Source: Streptomyces sp. S.PNR 29
GTDB lineage: Bacteria; Actinomycetota; Actinomycetes; Streptomycetales; Streptomycetaceae
Reading direction: 5' to 3'
NCBI RefSeq assembly: GCF_030386795.1
Contig: NZ_JANUQM010000003.1
Span: 186,001 to 250,000 of the forward strand
Length of the DNA stretch: 64,000 nt
Part shown: piece by piece, positions 49,964-58,426 of the stretch
Numbering within the stretch: the stretch's first letter is position 1
Layout: the number at the start of each line of letters is the position of its first letter
The notes under the pieces: generated by a model
What the model saw: only the letters and a program-made list of their open reading frames with translations
Databases searched by the model: none
What the model was told of the DNA's origin: nothing
Translations under genes and position numbers: made by a program

Positions 49964-51235
49964 CTACGCCGTCGCCGGCCCCTTGCGCCCGCGCGCCGCC
50001 ACCGACCCGAACACCGTGATCGTCACGACGCCCAGCACCGCCAGCAGACCGACCCCCACGGTCCCGGCCCAGCCCCCGGAGTGGAAGGCCACCGCGCCCA
50101 CCGTGCTGCCGGTGCTGGAGCCGATGTAGTACGCGGACTGGTACAGGGCGGAGGCCTGGGCGCGGCCGTGGGTGGCCGTCTTGCTGACCGCGGACGACGC
50201 CACCGCGTGACCCGCGAAGAAGCCCGCCGTGATCAGGACCAGGCCCAGCAGGACCAGCGGCAGGGACCCGGCCAGGGACAGCAGCAGGCCCGTCGCCGTC
50301 GTGCCGCCCGCCGCGTACAGCGCGCCCCGGCGGCCCAGGCGTCCGACCAGCCGGCCGGCCGTCGACGCCGACACCGTGCCGACGAGGTAGACCAGGAAGA
50401 CCGACCCGATGATGCCCTGGGGGAGCCCGAAGGGGGCCTCGGTCAGGCGGTAGCCGATCACCGTGTAGACGCCGCCGAACACCGTCATGAACAGGGCGCC
50501 GATCGCGTACAGGCGGCACAGCAGCGGGTCGGCCAGGTGGTCGCGGACCGTACGGGCCAGGACGCGCGGACGCAGGGACCCCGGCCGGAAGTGCCGGGGG
50601 GCGGGCAGCAGGAGCCGGAAGGCCACCGCGCACGCCACCGCGATCGCGCCGATCGTGCCGACGGCGATCCGCCAGCCCCACTCCTGCGCGACCCAGCCGG
50701 TGATCACGCGGCCGCTCATCCCGCCGACGCTGTTGCCCGCGACGAACAGCCCGATGGCGGTGACCAGCGCCTTGGGGGTGACCTCCTCCGCGAGGTACGC
50801 CGTCGCCGACGCCGGCAGCCCGGCCAGCGCCGCCCCCTGGACGGCCCGCAGCGCCACCAGCGCCGTCAGCGAGGGCGCGAAGGGGACCAGCAGCCCGACC
50901 GTCACCGCGATCGCCAGCGACGCCGTCATGACCGTACGCCGCCCGAAGCGCTCGGACAGGGCGCTCATGGGAAGGACGAACAGCGCCAGCCCACCCGTCG
51001 CCGCGGCCACCGTCCAGCTCGCGTCGCTCGCCGTCACCCCGAGGTCGCCGGAGATGAGCGGCAGCAGCGCCTGCGTGGAGTACAGGAGGGCGAAGGTCGC
51101 GACGCCCGCGAGGAACAGGGCGAAGCTCATCCGGCGGTAGCCGGGCCCGCCCGGAGTCATCCGGGAGTCGGAGAGGGACGTTGCGGACGGTGCGGCGCCC
51201 ATGGTGGTGGACGCCCCGGTACTGGCGGGAGACAT
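49964..51235 (-). CDS. MFS transporter (YnfM/arabinose-efflux-like)
   Basis: 423 residues with twelve predicted transmembrane segments. MFS signatures: LIAGDLGVT, LPMSALSERFGRRTVMTAS (loop 2-3) and a large central loop around PAPRHFRPGSLRPRVLA. The family exports small molecules or drugs. It is divergent from a LysR gene 63 bp away, a common regulator/efflux pairing, and is likely controlled by it. Confidence 0.88.
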   Translation of the reverse strand: MSPASTGASTTMGAAPSATSLSDSRMTPGGPGYRRMSFALFLAGVATFALLYSTQALLPLISGDLGVTASDASWTVAAATGGLALFVLPMSALSERFGRRTVMTASLAIAVTVGLLVPFAPSLTALVALRAVQGAALAGLPASATAYLAEEVTPKALVTAIGLFVAGNSVGGMSGRVITGWVAQEWGWRIAVGTIGAIAVACAVAFRLLLPAPRHFRPGSLRPRVLARTVRDHLADPLLCRLYAIGALFMTVFGGVYTVIGYRLTEAPFGLPQGIIGSVFLVYLVGTVSASTAGRLVGRLGRRGALYAAGGTTATGLLLSLAGSLPLVLLGLVLITAGFFAGHAVASSAVSKTATHGRAQASALYQSAYYIGSSTGSTVGAVAFHSGGWAGTVGVGLLAVLGVVTITVFGSVAARGRKGPATA

Positions 51236-51275
51236 GCTTCGAACTTACGCACGCCCCCACTGATCCGTCCAATGC

Positions 51276-51288
51276 ATGGAATCGCCAT
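51276..51288. promoter_or_regulatory. LysR-type box in the MFS/LysR intergenic region
   Basis: ATGG-N5-CCAT (51276-51288) is a short inverted repeat with T/A spacing close to the T-N11-A LysR motif. It lies in the 63-bp gap between the divergent starts. Confidence 0.4.
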
Positions 51289-51298
51289 AATCGTTCCC

Positions 51299-52270
51299 AT
51301 GAAGCATCAGCAGAGGTCACAGGCGCGCCTGTCACCGTCCAGTGACACAGGAGACAGGGCTGATACGGCAGACATGGCGAAGGTGCTCGCGCCCCGCCTC
51401 GCGTACTTCGCCGGCGTCGCCCGCACCGAACACGTCACACGCGCCGCCCAGGAGATGCAGGTCCCGCAGTCCACCCTGTCCCGCGCCATGGTCCGCCTCG
51501 AACAGGACCTGGGCGTCGACCTGTTCGCCCGTCACGGCCGTACGGTGTCCCTGACCCCGGCCGGCCGCACCTTCCTCGCCTCCGTCGAACGCGCCCTCGC
51601 CGAGATGGAGCGCGCCGCCGAGGAGGTACGCGCCGACGCCGACCCGGCCACTGGCAAGGTCGCCTTCGGTTTTCTGCACACCATGGGGGCCGAGACGGTG
51701 CCCGGGCTGCTCCAGGCCTTCCGCGCCGACCATCCGCGCGTCCGGTTCAGCCTCGTCCAGAACTACGGCGAGGCGATGATCGAACGGCTCCGCGCGGGGG
51801 AGCTGGACCTGTGCCTGACCTCCCCGGTTCCGGACGCCCCCGACCTCGTCGCCCGCCGCCTCGACGAGCAGAAGCTCCGCCTCGTCGTCCCCGCCGACCA
51901 CCACCTCGCCGCCCGCCGCCGCATCCGCCTCGCCGAGGCCGCCGACGAAACCTTCGTCACCCTGGAACCCGGCTACGGCCTCCGCCGTATCACGGACGAC
52001 CTGTGCCAGGAGGCCGGCTTCAAGCCGCGCGTCGCCTTCGAGGGGGAGGAGGCGGAGACGCTGAGGGGCCTGGTGGCGGCAGGCCTCGGCGTCGCCCTCC
52101 TGCCCCCGCCCACCGTCCCCCGCCCAGGAGTCGTGGAACTGACGGTCACCGCTCCCCGAGCGGCCCGGGAAATCGGCGTGGCCTGGCTGGAGGGCCGCCC
52201 GGACACGCCACCGGTGGCCGCGTTCAAGAGGTTCCTGCTGTCGAGAAGGGGCAATTTGCTGCCAACCTGA
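51299..52270 (+). CDS. LysR-family transcriptional regulator
   Basis: 323 residues from ATG 51299 (ATG 51374 would give a shorter, more standard start). The winged HTH is clear: LAYFAGVARTEHVTRAAQEM, QVPQSTLSRAMVRLEQDLGVDLF, RTVSLTPAGRTFL. The C-terminal effector domain follows (KVAFGFLHTMGAETVPGLLQ; DLCLTSPVPDAPDLV; LVAAGLGVALLP). It probably regulates the divergent MFS gene in response to a small molecule. Confidence 0.9.
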   Translation: MKHQQRSQARLSPSSDTGDRADTADMAKVLAPRLAYFAGVARTEHVTRAAQEMQVPQSTLSRAMVRLEQDLGVDLFARHGRTVSLTPAGRTFLASVERALAEMERAAEEVRADADPATGKVAFGFLHTMGAETVPGLLQAFRADHPRVRFSLVQNYGEAMIERLRAGELDLCLTSPVPDAPDLVARRLDEQKLRLVVPADHHLAARRRIRLAEAADETFVTLEPGYGLRRITDDLCQEAGFKPRVAFEGEEAETLRGLVAAGLGVALLPPPTVPRPGVVELTVTAPRAAREIGVAWLEGRPDTPPVAAFKRFLLSRRGNLLPT

Positions 52271-52282
52271 GGGAACAGCCCA

Positions 52283-52328
52283 CCCAGGGGCGCGGGGAAC
52301 TGCGCGACCAGCCACGAACGACCCGCAG
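52283..52328. repeat. Dispersed Streptomyces intergenic repeat (CCCAGGGGCGCGGGGAACTG type)
   Basis: The block beginning CCCAGGGGCGCGGGGAACTG and continuing GCGCGACCAGCCACGAACG matches a short element I recognise as very common after genes in Streptomyces genomes. It sits between the convergent LysR and hydrolase genes and can fold through GCGC/GCGC. This comes from memory, not from a search. Confidence 0.55.
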
Positions 52329-52357
52329 ACCGCGGACCACCGCACGTCCCACGGCGG

Positions 52358-53116
52358 CTACCGCCTCGAAGGGCTGAACCCCGCAGCCAACGGCATCCGC
52401 AGCCCCAAAGGCGGCGGAGCCGCGAACGCGTCCTGCACAGGCCGCGAGAACGCGCACCCGAACAGCGCCCCCATGACGAAGTCCTCGGCCAACGCGAGGA
52501 CTTCATCCCGGTACTGATGCAACCCGTGCCCATCGGTGTGCACTTCGAACCGGCACACATCCCGGTTCGCCTTCTTCGCCCGGGCCGCCAGCCGGAACGA
52601 CAGCTCGGGGTCGGAGACCGCGTCATGCGTGCCGTGCACGATCATCACCCGCCGCCCGGCGAGCTGCTTCACCGGTTCGGGTGGCGCGGCCATGTCCTCC
52701 TCCGGCAGCCAGGGGGCGAGCGCCAGCACGGAGTTGACGGCCTCGTGTCCGCCCGCGTGCAGCGCCGCCCGCCCGCCCATGCCGATCCCGGCGAGGCAGA
52801 CGGGGACGTCTCCGTAGAGCCGTACGGCCTCGTCGGCGGCCCAGGACGCGTCGTGCGCCAGATGCGCCGCACTGCCGTTCCAGCCGCGGTAGCGGTAGTG
52901 CACGACGTGGGTGGCCAGGCCCTCCTCCCGTCCCGCGCGTGCCAGACGGCGGCCCAAGGCCCGTACGGAGGCGGTCGCCAACAGGGGAGACGGTCTGCGG
53001 CTGGAGACCTCGTCGCCGCCGGGGAGCAGCAGCACCACCCCGCTCACCGCCGTCGGCTCCGGACCCAGTGCCCGCCCCAGCCGGGCCGTGCGATCCGGCG
53101 TCGCATGCTGTGCCAT
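52358..53116 (-). CDS. Alpha/beta hydrolase (dienelactone-hydrolase-like)
   Basis: 252 residues. GVVLLLPGGDEVSSRR near the N-terminus, nucleophile elbow VCLAGIGMGGRAALHAG (GxGxG with Gly in place of the usual Ser, so the nucleophile is in doubt), MIVHGTHDAVSDPELS (acid) and CRFEVHTDGHGLHQYRDE (His). The absent Ser suggests either a non-hydrolytic member or a different nucleophile. No operon partner. Confidence 0.75.
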   Translation of the reverse strand: MAQHATPDRTARLGRALGPEPTAVSGVVLLLPGGDEVSSRRPSPLLATASVRALGRRLARAGREEGLATHVVHYRYRGWNGSAAHLAHDASWAADEAVRLYGDVPVCLAGIGMGGRAALHAGGHEAVNSVLALAPWLPEEDMAAPPEPVKQLAGRRVMIVHGTHDAVSDPELSFRLAARAKKANRDVCRFEVHTDGHGLHQYRDEVLALAEDFVMGALFGCAFSRPVQDAFAAPPPLGLRMPLAAGFSPSRR

Positions 53117-53212
53117 GACAGAACAGTGTCAGAAGTCAGGGTGTACGCCACCCGTCCACGCGGTCACCGTTACGTATCGACGGGACATGTACAGGATCCG
53201 GAAAGTGATGAT

Positions 53213-53224
53213 CTACGCGCGTAG
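53213..53224. promoter_or_regulatory. Palindromic operator CTACGCGCGTAG before adenosine deaminase
   Basis: An exact copy of the 12-bp palindrome at 41992, ending 16 bases before the add start codon and adjoining its GGAG. A repressor bound here would block both transcription and the ribosome-binding region. Confidence 0.7.
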
Positions 53225-53240
53225 GAGTTAGAGTGCGGAG

Positions 53241-54359
53241 ATGACGAGCCAGAGCACCGCGAAAAGCCCGACGCCGGAGCAGATCCGCCGGGCGCCCAAG
53301 GTTCTGCTGCACGACCACCTCGACGGCGGGCTGCGCCCCGGCACGATCGTGGACCTCGCCCGCGAGACGGGCTACTCCCACCTCCCCGACACCGACCCCG
53401 AGAAGCTCGCCGTCTGGTTCCGGGAGGCCGCCGACTCCGGGTCCCTGGAGCGGTACCTGGAGACCTTCTCCCACACCGTCGGCGTCATGCAGACGCGTGA
53501 GGCCCTCGTCCGGGTCGCCGCGGAGTGCGCCGAGGACCTCGCCGAGGACGGGGTCGTCTACGCCGAGGTGCGCTACGCCCCCGAGCAGCACCTTGAACAG
53601 GGGCTGACCCTTGAGCAGGTCGTGGAGGCCGTCAACGAGGGCTTCCGGGAGGGCGAGCGGCGAGCGAGGGAGAACGGCCACCGCATCCGCGTCGGCGCCC
53701 TGCTCACCGCCATGCGGCACGCCGCCCGCGCCCTGGAGATCGCCGAACTCGCCAACCGCTACCGGGACCTGGGCGTCGTCGGCTTCGACATCGCGGGCGC
53801 CGAGGCGGGCTACCCGCCCACCCGGCACCTCGACGCCTTCGAGTACCTCAAGCGCGAGAACAACCACTTCACCATCCACGCCGGGGAGGCCTTCGGGCTG
53901 CCGTCCATCTGGCAGGCACTGCAGTGGTGCGGCGCCGACCGGCTCGGGCACGGGGTGCGCATCATCGACGACATCCAGGTGCACCCGGACGGCTCGGTGA
54001 AGCTCGGGCGGCTCGCCTCGTACGTCCGCGACAAGCGGATCCCGCTGGAGCTGTGCCCCAGTTCCAACCTCCAGACCGGGGCGGCGTCCTCGTACGCCGA
54101 GCACCCCATCGGGCTGCTGCGCCGGCTGCACTTCCGCGCAACGGTGAACACGGACAACCGCCTCATGTCCCACACCAGCATGAGCCGGGAATTCGAGCAC
54201 CTTGTCGAGGCATTCGGTTACACGCTCGACGACATGCAGTGGTTCTCCGTCAATGCGATGAAATCAGCATTCATTCCTTTCGATGAACGACTCGCCATGA
54301 TCAATGACGTGATCAAGCCGGGATATGCGGAACTGAAATCCGAATGGCTGTTCCGGTAA
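53241..54359 (+). CDS. add: Adenosine deaminase
   Basis: 372 residues, full length. The zinc and catalytic motifs are complete: [15 protein letters not shown] (HxH type), [40 protein letters not shown] (His/Glu), [25 protein letters not shown] and [13 protein letters not shown]. It converts adenosine/deoxyadenosine to inosine/deoxyinosine, the purine arm of the nucleoside salvage set. The shared operator ties its control to nucleoside uptake. Confidence 0.95.
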   Translation: MTSQSTAKSPTPEQIRRAPKVLLHDHLDGGLRPGTIVDLARETGYSHLPDTDPEKLAVWFREAADSGSLERYLETFSHTVGVMQTREALVRVAAECAEDLAEDGVVYAEVRYAPEQHLEQGLTLEQVVEAVNEGFREGERRARENGHRIRVGALLTAMRHAARALEIAELANRYRDLGVVGFDIAGAEAGYPPTRHLDAFEYLKRENNHFTIHAGEAFGLPSIWQALQWCGADRLGHGVRIIDDIQVHPDGSVKLGRLASYVRDKRIPLELCPSSNLQTGAASSYAEHPIGLLRRLHFRATVNTDNRLMSHTSMSREFEHLVEAFGYTLDDMQWFSVNAMKSAFIPFDERLAMINDVIKPGYAELKSEWLFR

Positions 54360-54535
54360 ATCGCCTCTACCAGCGGGTATGCGGCTGAGGATGGCTGACT
54401 CGGGGGCGGGCGAGCGCATGCGGGCGCGCATGCGTTCACAATCCGTCCGCATTTCGGTGTTTGCGGCGGACGGTGTCGCGTGTTTACGGTCGTGAACCGC
54501 TCTTCCCGTCATCAATTTTTCGAGGACGCAATTTC

Positions 54536-54814
54536 ATGAAGCAGTCTGTTGCCAAGACCCTCGGTGTCGCCGCCCTCGGTGCCGCCTTCGCCGCCACCGG
54601 CGCGGGTGCCGCCAACGCGGCTCCGGCCGTTCCGGACGCCGCCAAGACGCTCGGCACCGTCACCAAGGCGGTTCCGGCGGATGCCGTCGCCGGGGAGACT
54701 CCGAGCTCGGGCGAGGCGCTGCGGCAGTCGCTCCTCAAGAACCCGCCGAAGCCCGGCGGTGGACTGCTCGGCGGGCTGCCGGTGAAGACGCCGGTGGGGC
54801 TGCCGCTCGCCTGA
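54536..54814 (+). CDS. Small secreted protein, function unknown
   Basis: 92 residues. KQSVAKTLGVAALGAAFAATGAGAANAAP is a Sec signal peptide with cleavage probably after ANA (residue about 29). The mature part is short, rich in Pro, Gly and Lys (TKAVPADAV; PPKPGGGLLGGLP). GAGGACG precedes ATG 54536. Such small Ala/Pro-rich secreted proteins are frequent in streptomycetes and may be cell-wall or spore-coat components. No known domain. Confidence 0.7.
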   Translation: MKQSVAKTLGVAALGAAFAATGAGAANAAPAVPDAAKTLGTVTKAVPADAVAGETPSSGEALRQSLLKNPPKPGGGLLGGLPVKTPVGLPLA

Positions 54815-54829
54815 GCCGCGCGCCTGACG

Positions 54830-54875
54830 CGCCGATGGGGCGCACCCTCCGGACACGGGGTGCGCCCCATCGGCG
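54830..54875. terminator. Strong bidirectional terminator
   Basis: CGCCGATGGGGCGCACCC (54830-54847) and GGGTGCGCCCCATCGGCG (54858-54875) are a perfect 18-bp inverted repeat with a 10-base loop, between the small secreted protein gene and the convergent PspC gene. Confidence 0.88.
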
Positions 54876-54893
54876 TTGGTGCGTGCGGACGCC

Positions 54894-55094
54894 TCACCAG
54901 GCTTCGCGTGCCTTGCCCTCCGAGGGGAACAGGATCCACAGCGCGATGTAGAGCAGGAACTGCGGGCCCGGCAGCAGGCAGGAGAGCAGGAAGATCACAC
55001 GCATCGTCGTCGCGGACGTGCCGAAGCGCCGTGCCAGCGCGGCGCACACTCCGCCGATCATGCGGCCGTGGGTGGGGCGGGCGAGGCGGGACAT
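54894..55094 (-). CDS. PspC-domain membrane protein
   Basis: 66 residues from ATG 55094. The PspC domain is RMIGGVCAALARRFGTSATT followed by a transmembrane segment (VIFLLSCLLPGPQFLLYIAL) and the ending WILFPSE. In actinobacteria such short proteins are linked to envelope stress but lack the Psp partners nearby. GGAGCC precedes the start. Confidence 0.85.
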   Translation of the reverse strand: MSRLARPTHGRMIGGVCAALARRFGTSATTMRVIFLLSCLLPGPQFLLYIALWILFPSEGKAREAW

Positions 55095-55188
55095 GGCGGC
55101 TCCTTCGTGAGCGTCGGTCAAAGGCTTCCTGGGCGGTCGCCTCATCTGACGTCCACGCTACGCAAGACGAAGGGGGCAAAGCGTCGCT

Positions 55189-55740
55189 CTACGGGGCGAT
55201 CCCGACCCTGGGAATCGTCGGGGTCCGACCCTGAGACAGGCCCTCCTGAGGGACGGCCGTGCGCTGCCGGCGCTCGGACCTGCGGCGGAGCCAGGCGCGG
55301 CCCGCGGGGACGACGGCGAGATGCGCGAGGGCCACGCCCACGGTGTTCAGCAGCAGCGAGTCGACGTCCACGACCTGGCCGGGCACCCCGGTCTGCAGCA
55401 GCTCGATGCCCAGCGACATCAGGGCTCCGGCGGCGACGGTACGGAACAGGGACGCGAGCGGCGAGACCGTCAGCCTGCCGCTCGCCATCGGCAGCAGCAC
55501 ACCCAGCGGCGCCAGCAGGGCCAGCCCCTCGCCGATCCGGCGGGCCGCCTCGGCCCAGCCCAGCGCCAGGTCGGCGCGGATACCGGCGAAGGGGTGCAGG
55601 TTGGCCGGCATCACCCAGGGGACGTCCAGCGGTCGCAGCGTGAGCCAGGCGACGAACGCGAGGTGTGCGACGAGGAGGACACCCCCTGTCACACGGATGC
55701 GGATCACGGCGCTGCCGCCGATGGAGCCTTGACGCTGCAC
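55189..55740 (-). CDS. VanZ-family membrane protein
   Basis: 183 residues from GTG 55740 (AGGGGG upstream). Four or five transmembrane segments: VLLVAHLAFVAWLTLRPLD, a NLHPFAGIRADLALG loop, LALLAPLGVLLPMASG, LMSLGIELLQTGVPGQVVDVDSLLLNTVG (the conserved E-Q-D-D-N face of VanZ) and AHLAVVPAG. VanZ proteins affect teicoplanin sensitivity or wall metabolism; the role here is not known. Confidence 0.82.
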   Translation of the reverse strand: MQRQGSIGGSAVIRIRVTGGVLLVAHLAFVAWLTLRPLDVPWVMPANLHPFAGIRADLALGWAEAARRIGEGLALLAPLGVLLPMASGRLTVSPLASLFRTVAAGALMSLGIELLQTGVPGQVVDVDSLLLNTVGVALAHLAVVPAGRAWLRRRSERRQRTAVPQEGLSQGRTPTIPRVGIAP

Positions 55741-56198
55741 GACCCCCTAGACGCCCCCTCCGGCGGGATCGGTTCCGCGATACCACCGGGCACCGGGGTG
55801 AGGCATGCGCCACACGGCCGTTCTCCAGCCCTTTCGCCTCCGCCGCCGGGCCCGGCAGGCCGCTGGCCGCGGCCCGGCCGTAGGGCCTTGTGCTGCCGCG
55901 TCGGGCGCCTGTGCCGCGTGACCTGTCGGCGGGCGCTGCTCGGCCGAGGGGTGGCTCGCCCGGCATTGGCCGCGTCACCGGGGCCCGGCCGTAGGGCCTG
56001 TGCTGCTGCGTCGGGCGCACGCGCTGCACGGCAGAGGGACGGCCCACCCGGCACCGGCCGCTGCTCGGGATACCGGCCGCCGCCGCAGCCCCCGCATGCG
56101 GCGCAGTCGCCACGGCCGTCTGTTCGTCCGCGGGCCGCCTGGTCGATGACCCGCACCACTCGCCGCCGTCCGTTGGTGGGCCGCGGCCCAGCCGCGCG
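55741..56198. repeat. 458-bp gene-free region with imperfect 37-bp direct repeat
   Basis: GGCCCGGCCGTAGGGCC... occurs at 55871-55908 and again at 55982-56018, 111 bp apart, with only two differences over 37 positions; the surrounding sequence (CGGGCG, CGGCATTGGCC/CGGCACCGGCC, CTGCTCGG) is also partly duplicated, so the units are degenerate and about 110 bp long. I see no gene. The region separates vanZ from the afsQ operon. Confidence 0.6.
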
Positions 56199-56846
56199 TC
56201 AGCCGTCCGCGACCTCGCTCGACGGCGGCTTCCTGTCGCGCGGGCGGGAGCGGACGTCGTCCGTGCACTCGTAGCGGCGCGGCCGGTCGTCGCCCGGTCC
56301 GCCCAGGATCACCGAGCCGTCGCCCTCGGCCGCGGCCGAGTCGGAGAACGTGCAGACGATCTGGGCGAGGGCGTACGAGGTGAGGCCACCGGGCGCGGAA
56401 CTGAGCCGCAGAGTGTCCTCCGGGTCGCCGGAGCGCGGGCCGCTGACGGCCAGGCCCGCGCGCACGCCCGTGGTGTACCCGGCCTCCTTCTCGGCCGCCG
56501 ACGGCGCCTCCGCGAGCTGGTCCAGCAGCCCCTGCGCCACCAGGACGCGCCGCTGCGAGTCCGGCGCCCCGTCCGGGACCCGCACGGTCCGGTCGACGGT
56601 CACCAGCGACGAGCCGCACAGCAGGAACACCTGCACCGGCATCCCGCGCGAGGCCTGCGCCGACACGTCCGGCTCGGTGAGCGAGCACCGCACCCGGGAC
56701 GGCGCCGGCCCGAAGTCCGTCGGCACCTCGGTCGGCCGTATCCCGCACCCGGCGAGCACGGAGGCGAGCGCGGGCAGCGCGAGCAGACGGCACAGCCTCC
56801 CCGGGCGCACGCTCCGCCGGCGTACGTTTCCACGACGTACGGTCAT
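56199..56846 (-). CDS. Lipoprotein of the afsQ operon, function unknown
   Basis: 215 residues from ATG 56846, which overlaps the afsQ2 stop (ATGA). A basic N-terminus and lipobox VLAGC (Cys34) mark it as a lipoprotein. The mature domain has several Cys (VRCSLTEPD; VFLLCGSS; QIVCTFSD; RRYECTD), and RVLVAQGLLDQLAEAPSAAEKEAGYTTGV resembles the sporulation/germination GerMN-like fold. It could be an accessory sensor for the AfsQ2 kinase, as its gene is the third of the operon. Confidence 0.78.
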   Translation of the reverse strand: MTVRRGNVRRRSVRPGRLCRLLALPALASVLAGCGIRPTEVPTDFGPAPSRVRCSLTEPDVSAQASRGMPVQVFLLCGSSLVTVDRTVRVPDGAPDSQRRVLVAQGLLDQLAEAPSAAEKEAGYTTGVRAGLAVSGPRSGDPEDTLRLSSAPGGLTSYALAQIVCTFSDSAAAEGDGSVILGGPGDDRPRRYECTDDVRSRPRDRKPPSSEVADG

Positions 56847-58426
56847 CAGGCGTCCCCCTTCCCGTCCTCGCCCTTGCTCCCGTCGCCCCCGGCCTCCTGC
56901 TCCATCAGCGCCGACGCGTCCCGTGGCAGGCGCAGCGTGAAGACCGCGCCGCCCTCCGGGGAGTTCGCGGCCGTGATCTCGCCGCCGTGGATGTGCGCGT
57001 TCTCCAGGGCGATGGACAGGCCGAGCCCGCTGCCCTCGGAGCGCGGCCGGGAAGCGCTTGCCTTGTAGAAGCGGTCGAAGACGTGCGGCAGGACGTCCTC
57101 GGGGATACCGGGGCCGTGGTCCCGTACCTGGATCACCACCGAGTCGTCCGCTTCCCGCACCGACACCCGCACCGGCGAACCGCCGTGCTTGAGCGCGTTG
57201 CCGATGAGGTTGGCCAGGATCACGTCCAGGCGGCGCGGATCCAGTTGCGCGTGGATGCCGCGCTCGGCGTCCAGCTCGACCGCGTCCAGCCACGCACGGG
57301 CGTCGATGCAGGCGGTGATCTGGTCGGCGATGTCGACGTCGTCCAGGACCAGCCGGGCGGTGCCCGCGTCGAAGCGGGTGACCTCCATCAGGTTCTCGAC
57401 CAGGTCGTTCAGCCGCCGGGTCTCGCTGACCACGAGCCGTACGGCTGGCTCGATCATCGGGTCCATGCTGCCGGTCTCGGCCTCCAGCTCCTCCTCCAGC
57501 ACCTCCGTCACGGCGGTGATGGCGGTCAGCGGCGTCCGCAGCTCATGGCTCATGTCCGCCACGAAGCGCCGGGAGGCCGCCTCCCGCCCGGCCATGTCCT
57601 CCACCCGCTTCTCCAGCGCCTCCGCCGCGCTGTTGAACGTCCGTGACAGATCGGCCAGTTCGTCGGTGCCCGACACCCGCAGCCGGGTGTCCAGCTTGCC
57701 CTCGCCGAGCCGCCGCGCGGCGACCCCGAGCCGGTGCACCGGCTTCAGTACGGTCGTCGCGGCGGCCTGCGCGAGCAGCGCCGAGCCGATCAGCGCGAGG
57801 CCCGTCGCGATGCCGAGCGACCAGGCCAGCGAGTTGAGGTCCTTGGCCTCCGGCTCCAGCGACTTCAGCATGTACCCGGTCGGACCCCCGCCGATCACCT
57901 TCGTCCCGGCGACCAGATACGGCGTGTCGCCGTCGACTATCCGCTGCCAGTACAGGTGGTACGGGTGCTTGTTGGTGTCAGTGACCTTCTGCTTCTTGGT
58001 CACCGCCTCGCGCAGCGACACCGGCACGTCCTGCAGCGAGAAACCGCCGAGTCCCCCGGAACTGCCGTACACCGTCTTGCCGCCGGCGTCCTGGGCGACG
58101 AGCAGCACGCTGAAACGCTGGCTGCTGTTGGCCATCTGACCGGCGGTCCGCTGCAGTTCGTCCTGCGTGGGCTGCTCGGGCAGCGCACCCGCCCGGTTCT
58201 GCATCTCCTGCTGGAAGTCCCGCAGGACGGCGTCCTGGGTGCGGGTGAGCACGGCCTCCCGGTTGAGCCAGTACGCGATCGCGGACGCGGACACGGCGGC
58301 CGTCAGCGCCACCAGACCGAAGACGACGACCAGCCTGAGCCTGAGGCTCGTGAACCGCAGCCGCGACCATGCTCCCTTGCGCGCCGCGGACCAGCCGCGG
58401 ACCCCCCCTTGGTGTTCGTGTGTCAC
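56846..58426 (-). CDS. afsQ2: AfsQ2, two-component sensor histidine kinase
   Basis: 526 residues. TM1 is LRLRLVVVFGLVALTAAVSA, then an external sensor loop of about 140 residues, TM2 LGIATGLALIGSALLAQAA, a HAMP domain (KPVHRLGVAARRLGEGKLDT), the DHp with the phosphorylated His in SHELRTPLTAI, and the ATPase domain (NLIGNALKHGG; RDHGPGIPED; GSGLGLSI; AVFTLRLP). It pairs with AfsQ1 encoded immediately upstream with a 4-base overlap. In S. coelicolor this system affects antibiotic production and growth, notably on glutamate. Confidence 0.92.
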   Translation of the reverse strand: MTHEHQGGVRGWSAARKGAWSRLRFTSLRLRLVVVFGLVALTAAVSASAIAYWLNREAVLTRTQDAVLRDFQQEMQNRAGALPEQPTQDELQRTAGQMANSSQRFSVLLVAQDAGGKTVYGSSGGLGGFSLQDVPVSLREAVTKKQKVTDTNKHPYHLYWQRIVDGDTPYLVAGTKVIGGGPTGYMLKSLEPEAKDLNSLAWSLGIATGLALIGSALLAQAAATTVLKPVHRLGVAARRLGEGKLDTRLRVSGTDELADLSRTFNSAAEALEKRVEDMAGREAASRRFVADMSHELRTPLTAITAVTEVLEEELEAETGSMDPMIEPAVRLVVSETRRLNDLVENLMEVTRFDAGTARLVLDDVDIADQITACIDARAWLDAVELDAERGIHAQLDPRRLDVILANLIGNALKHGGSPVRVSVREADDSVVIQVRDHGPGIPEDVLPHVFDRFYKASASRPRSEGSGLGLSIALENAHIHGGEITAANSPEGGAVFTLRLPRDASALMEQEAGGDGSKGEDGKGDA

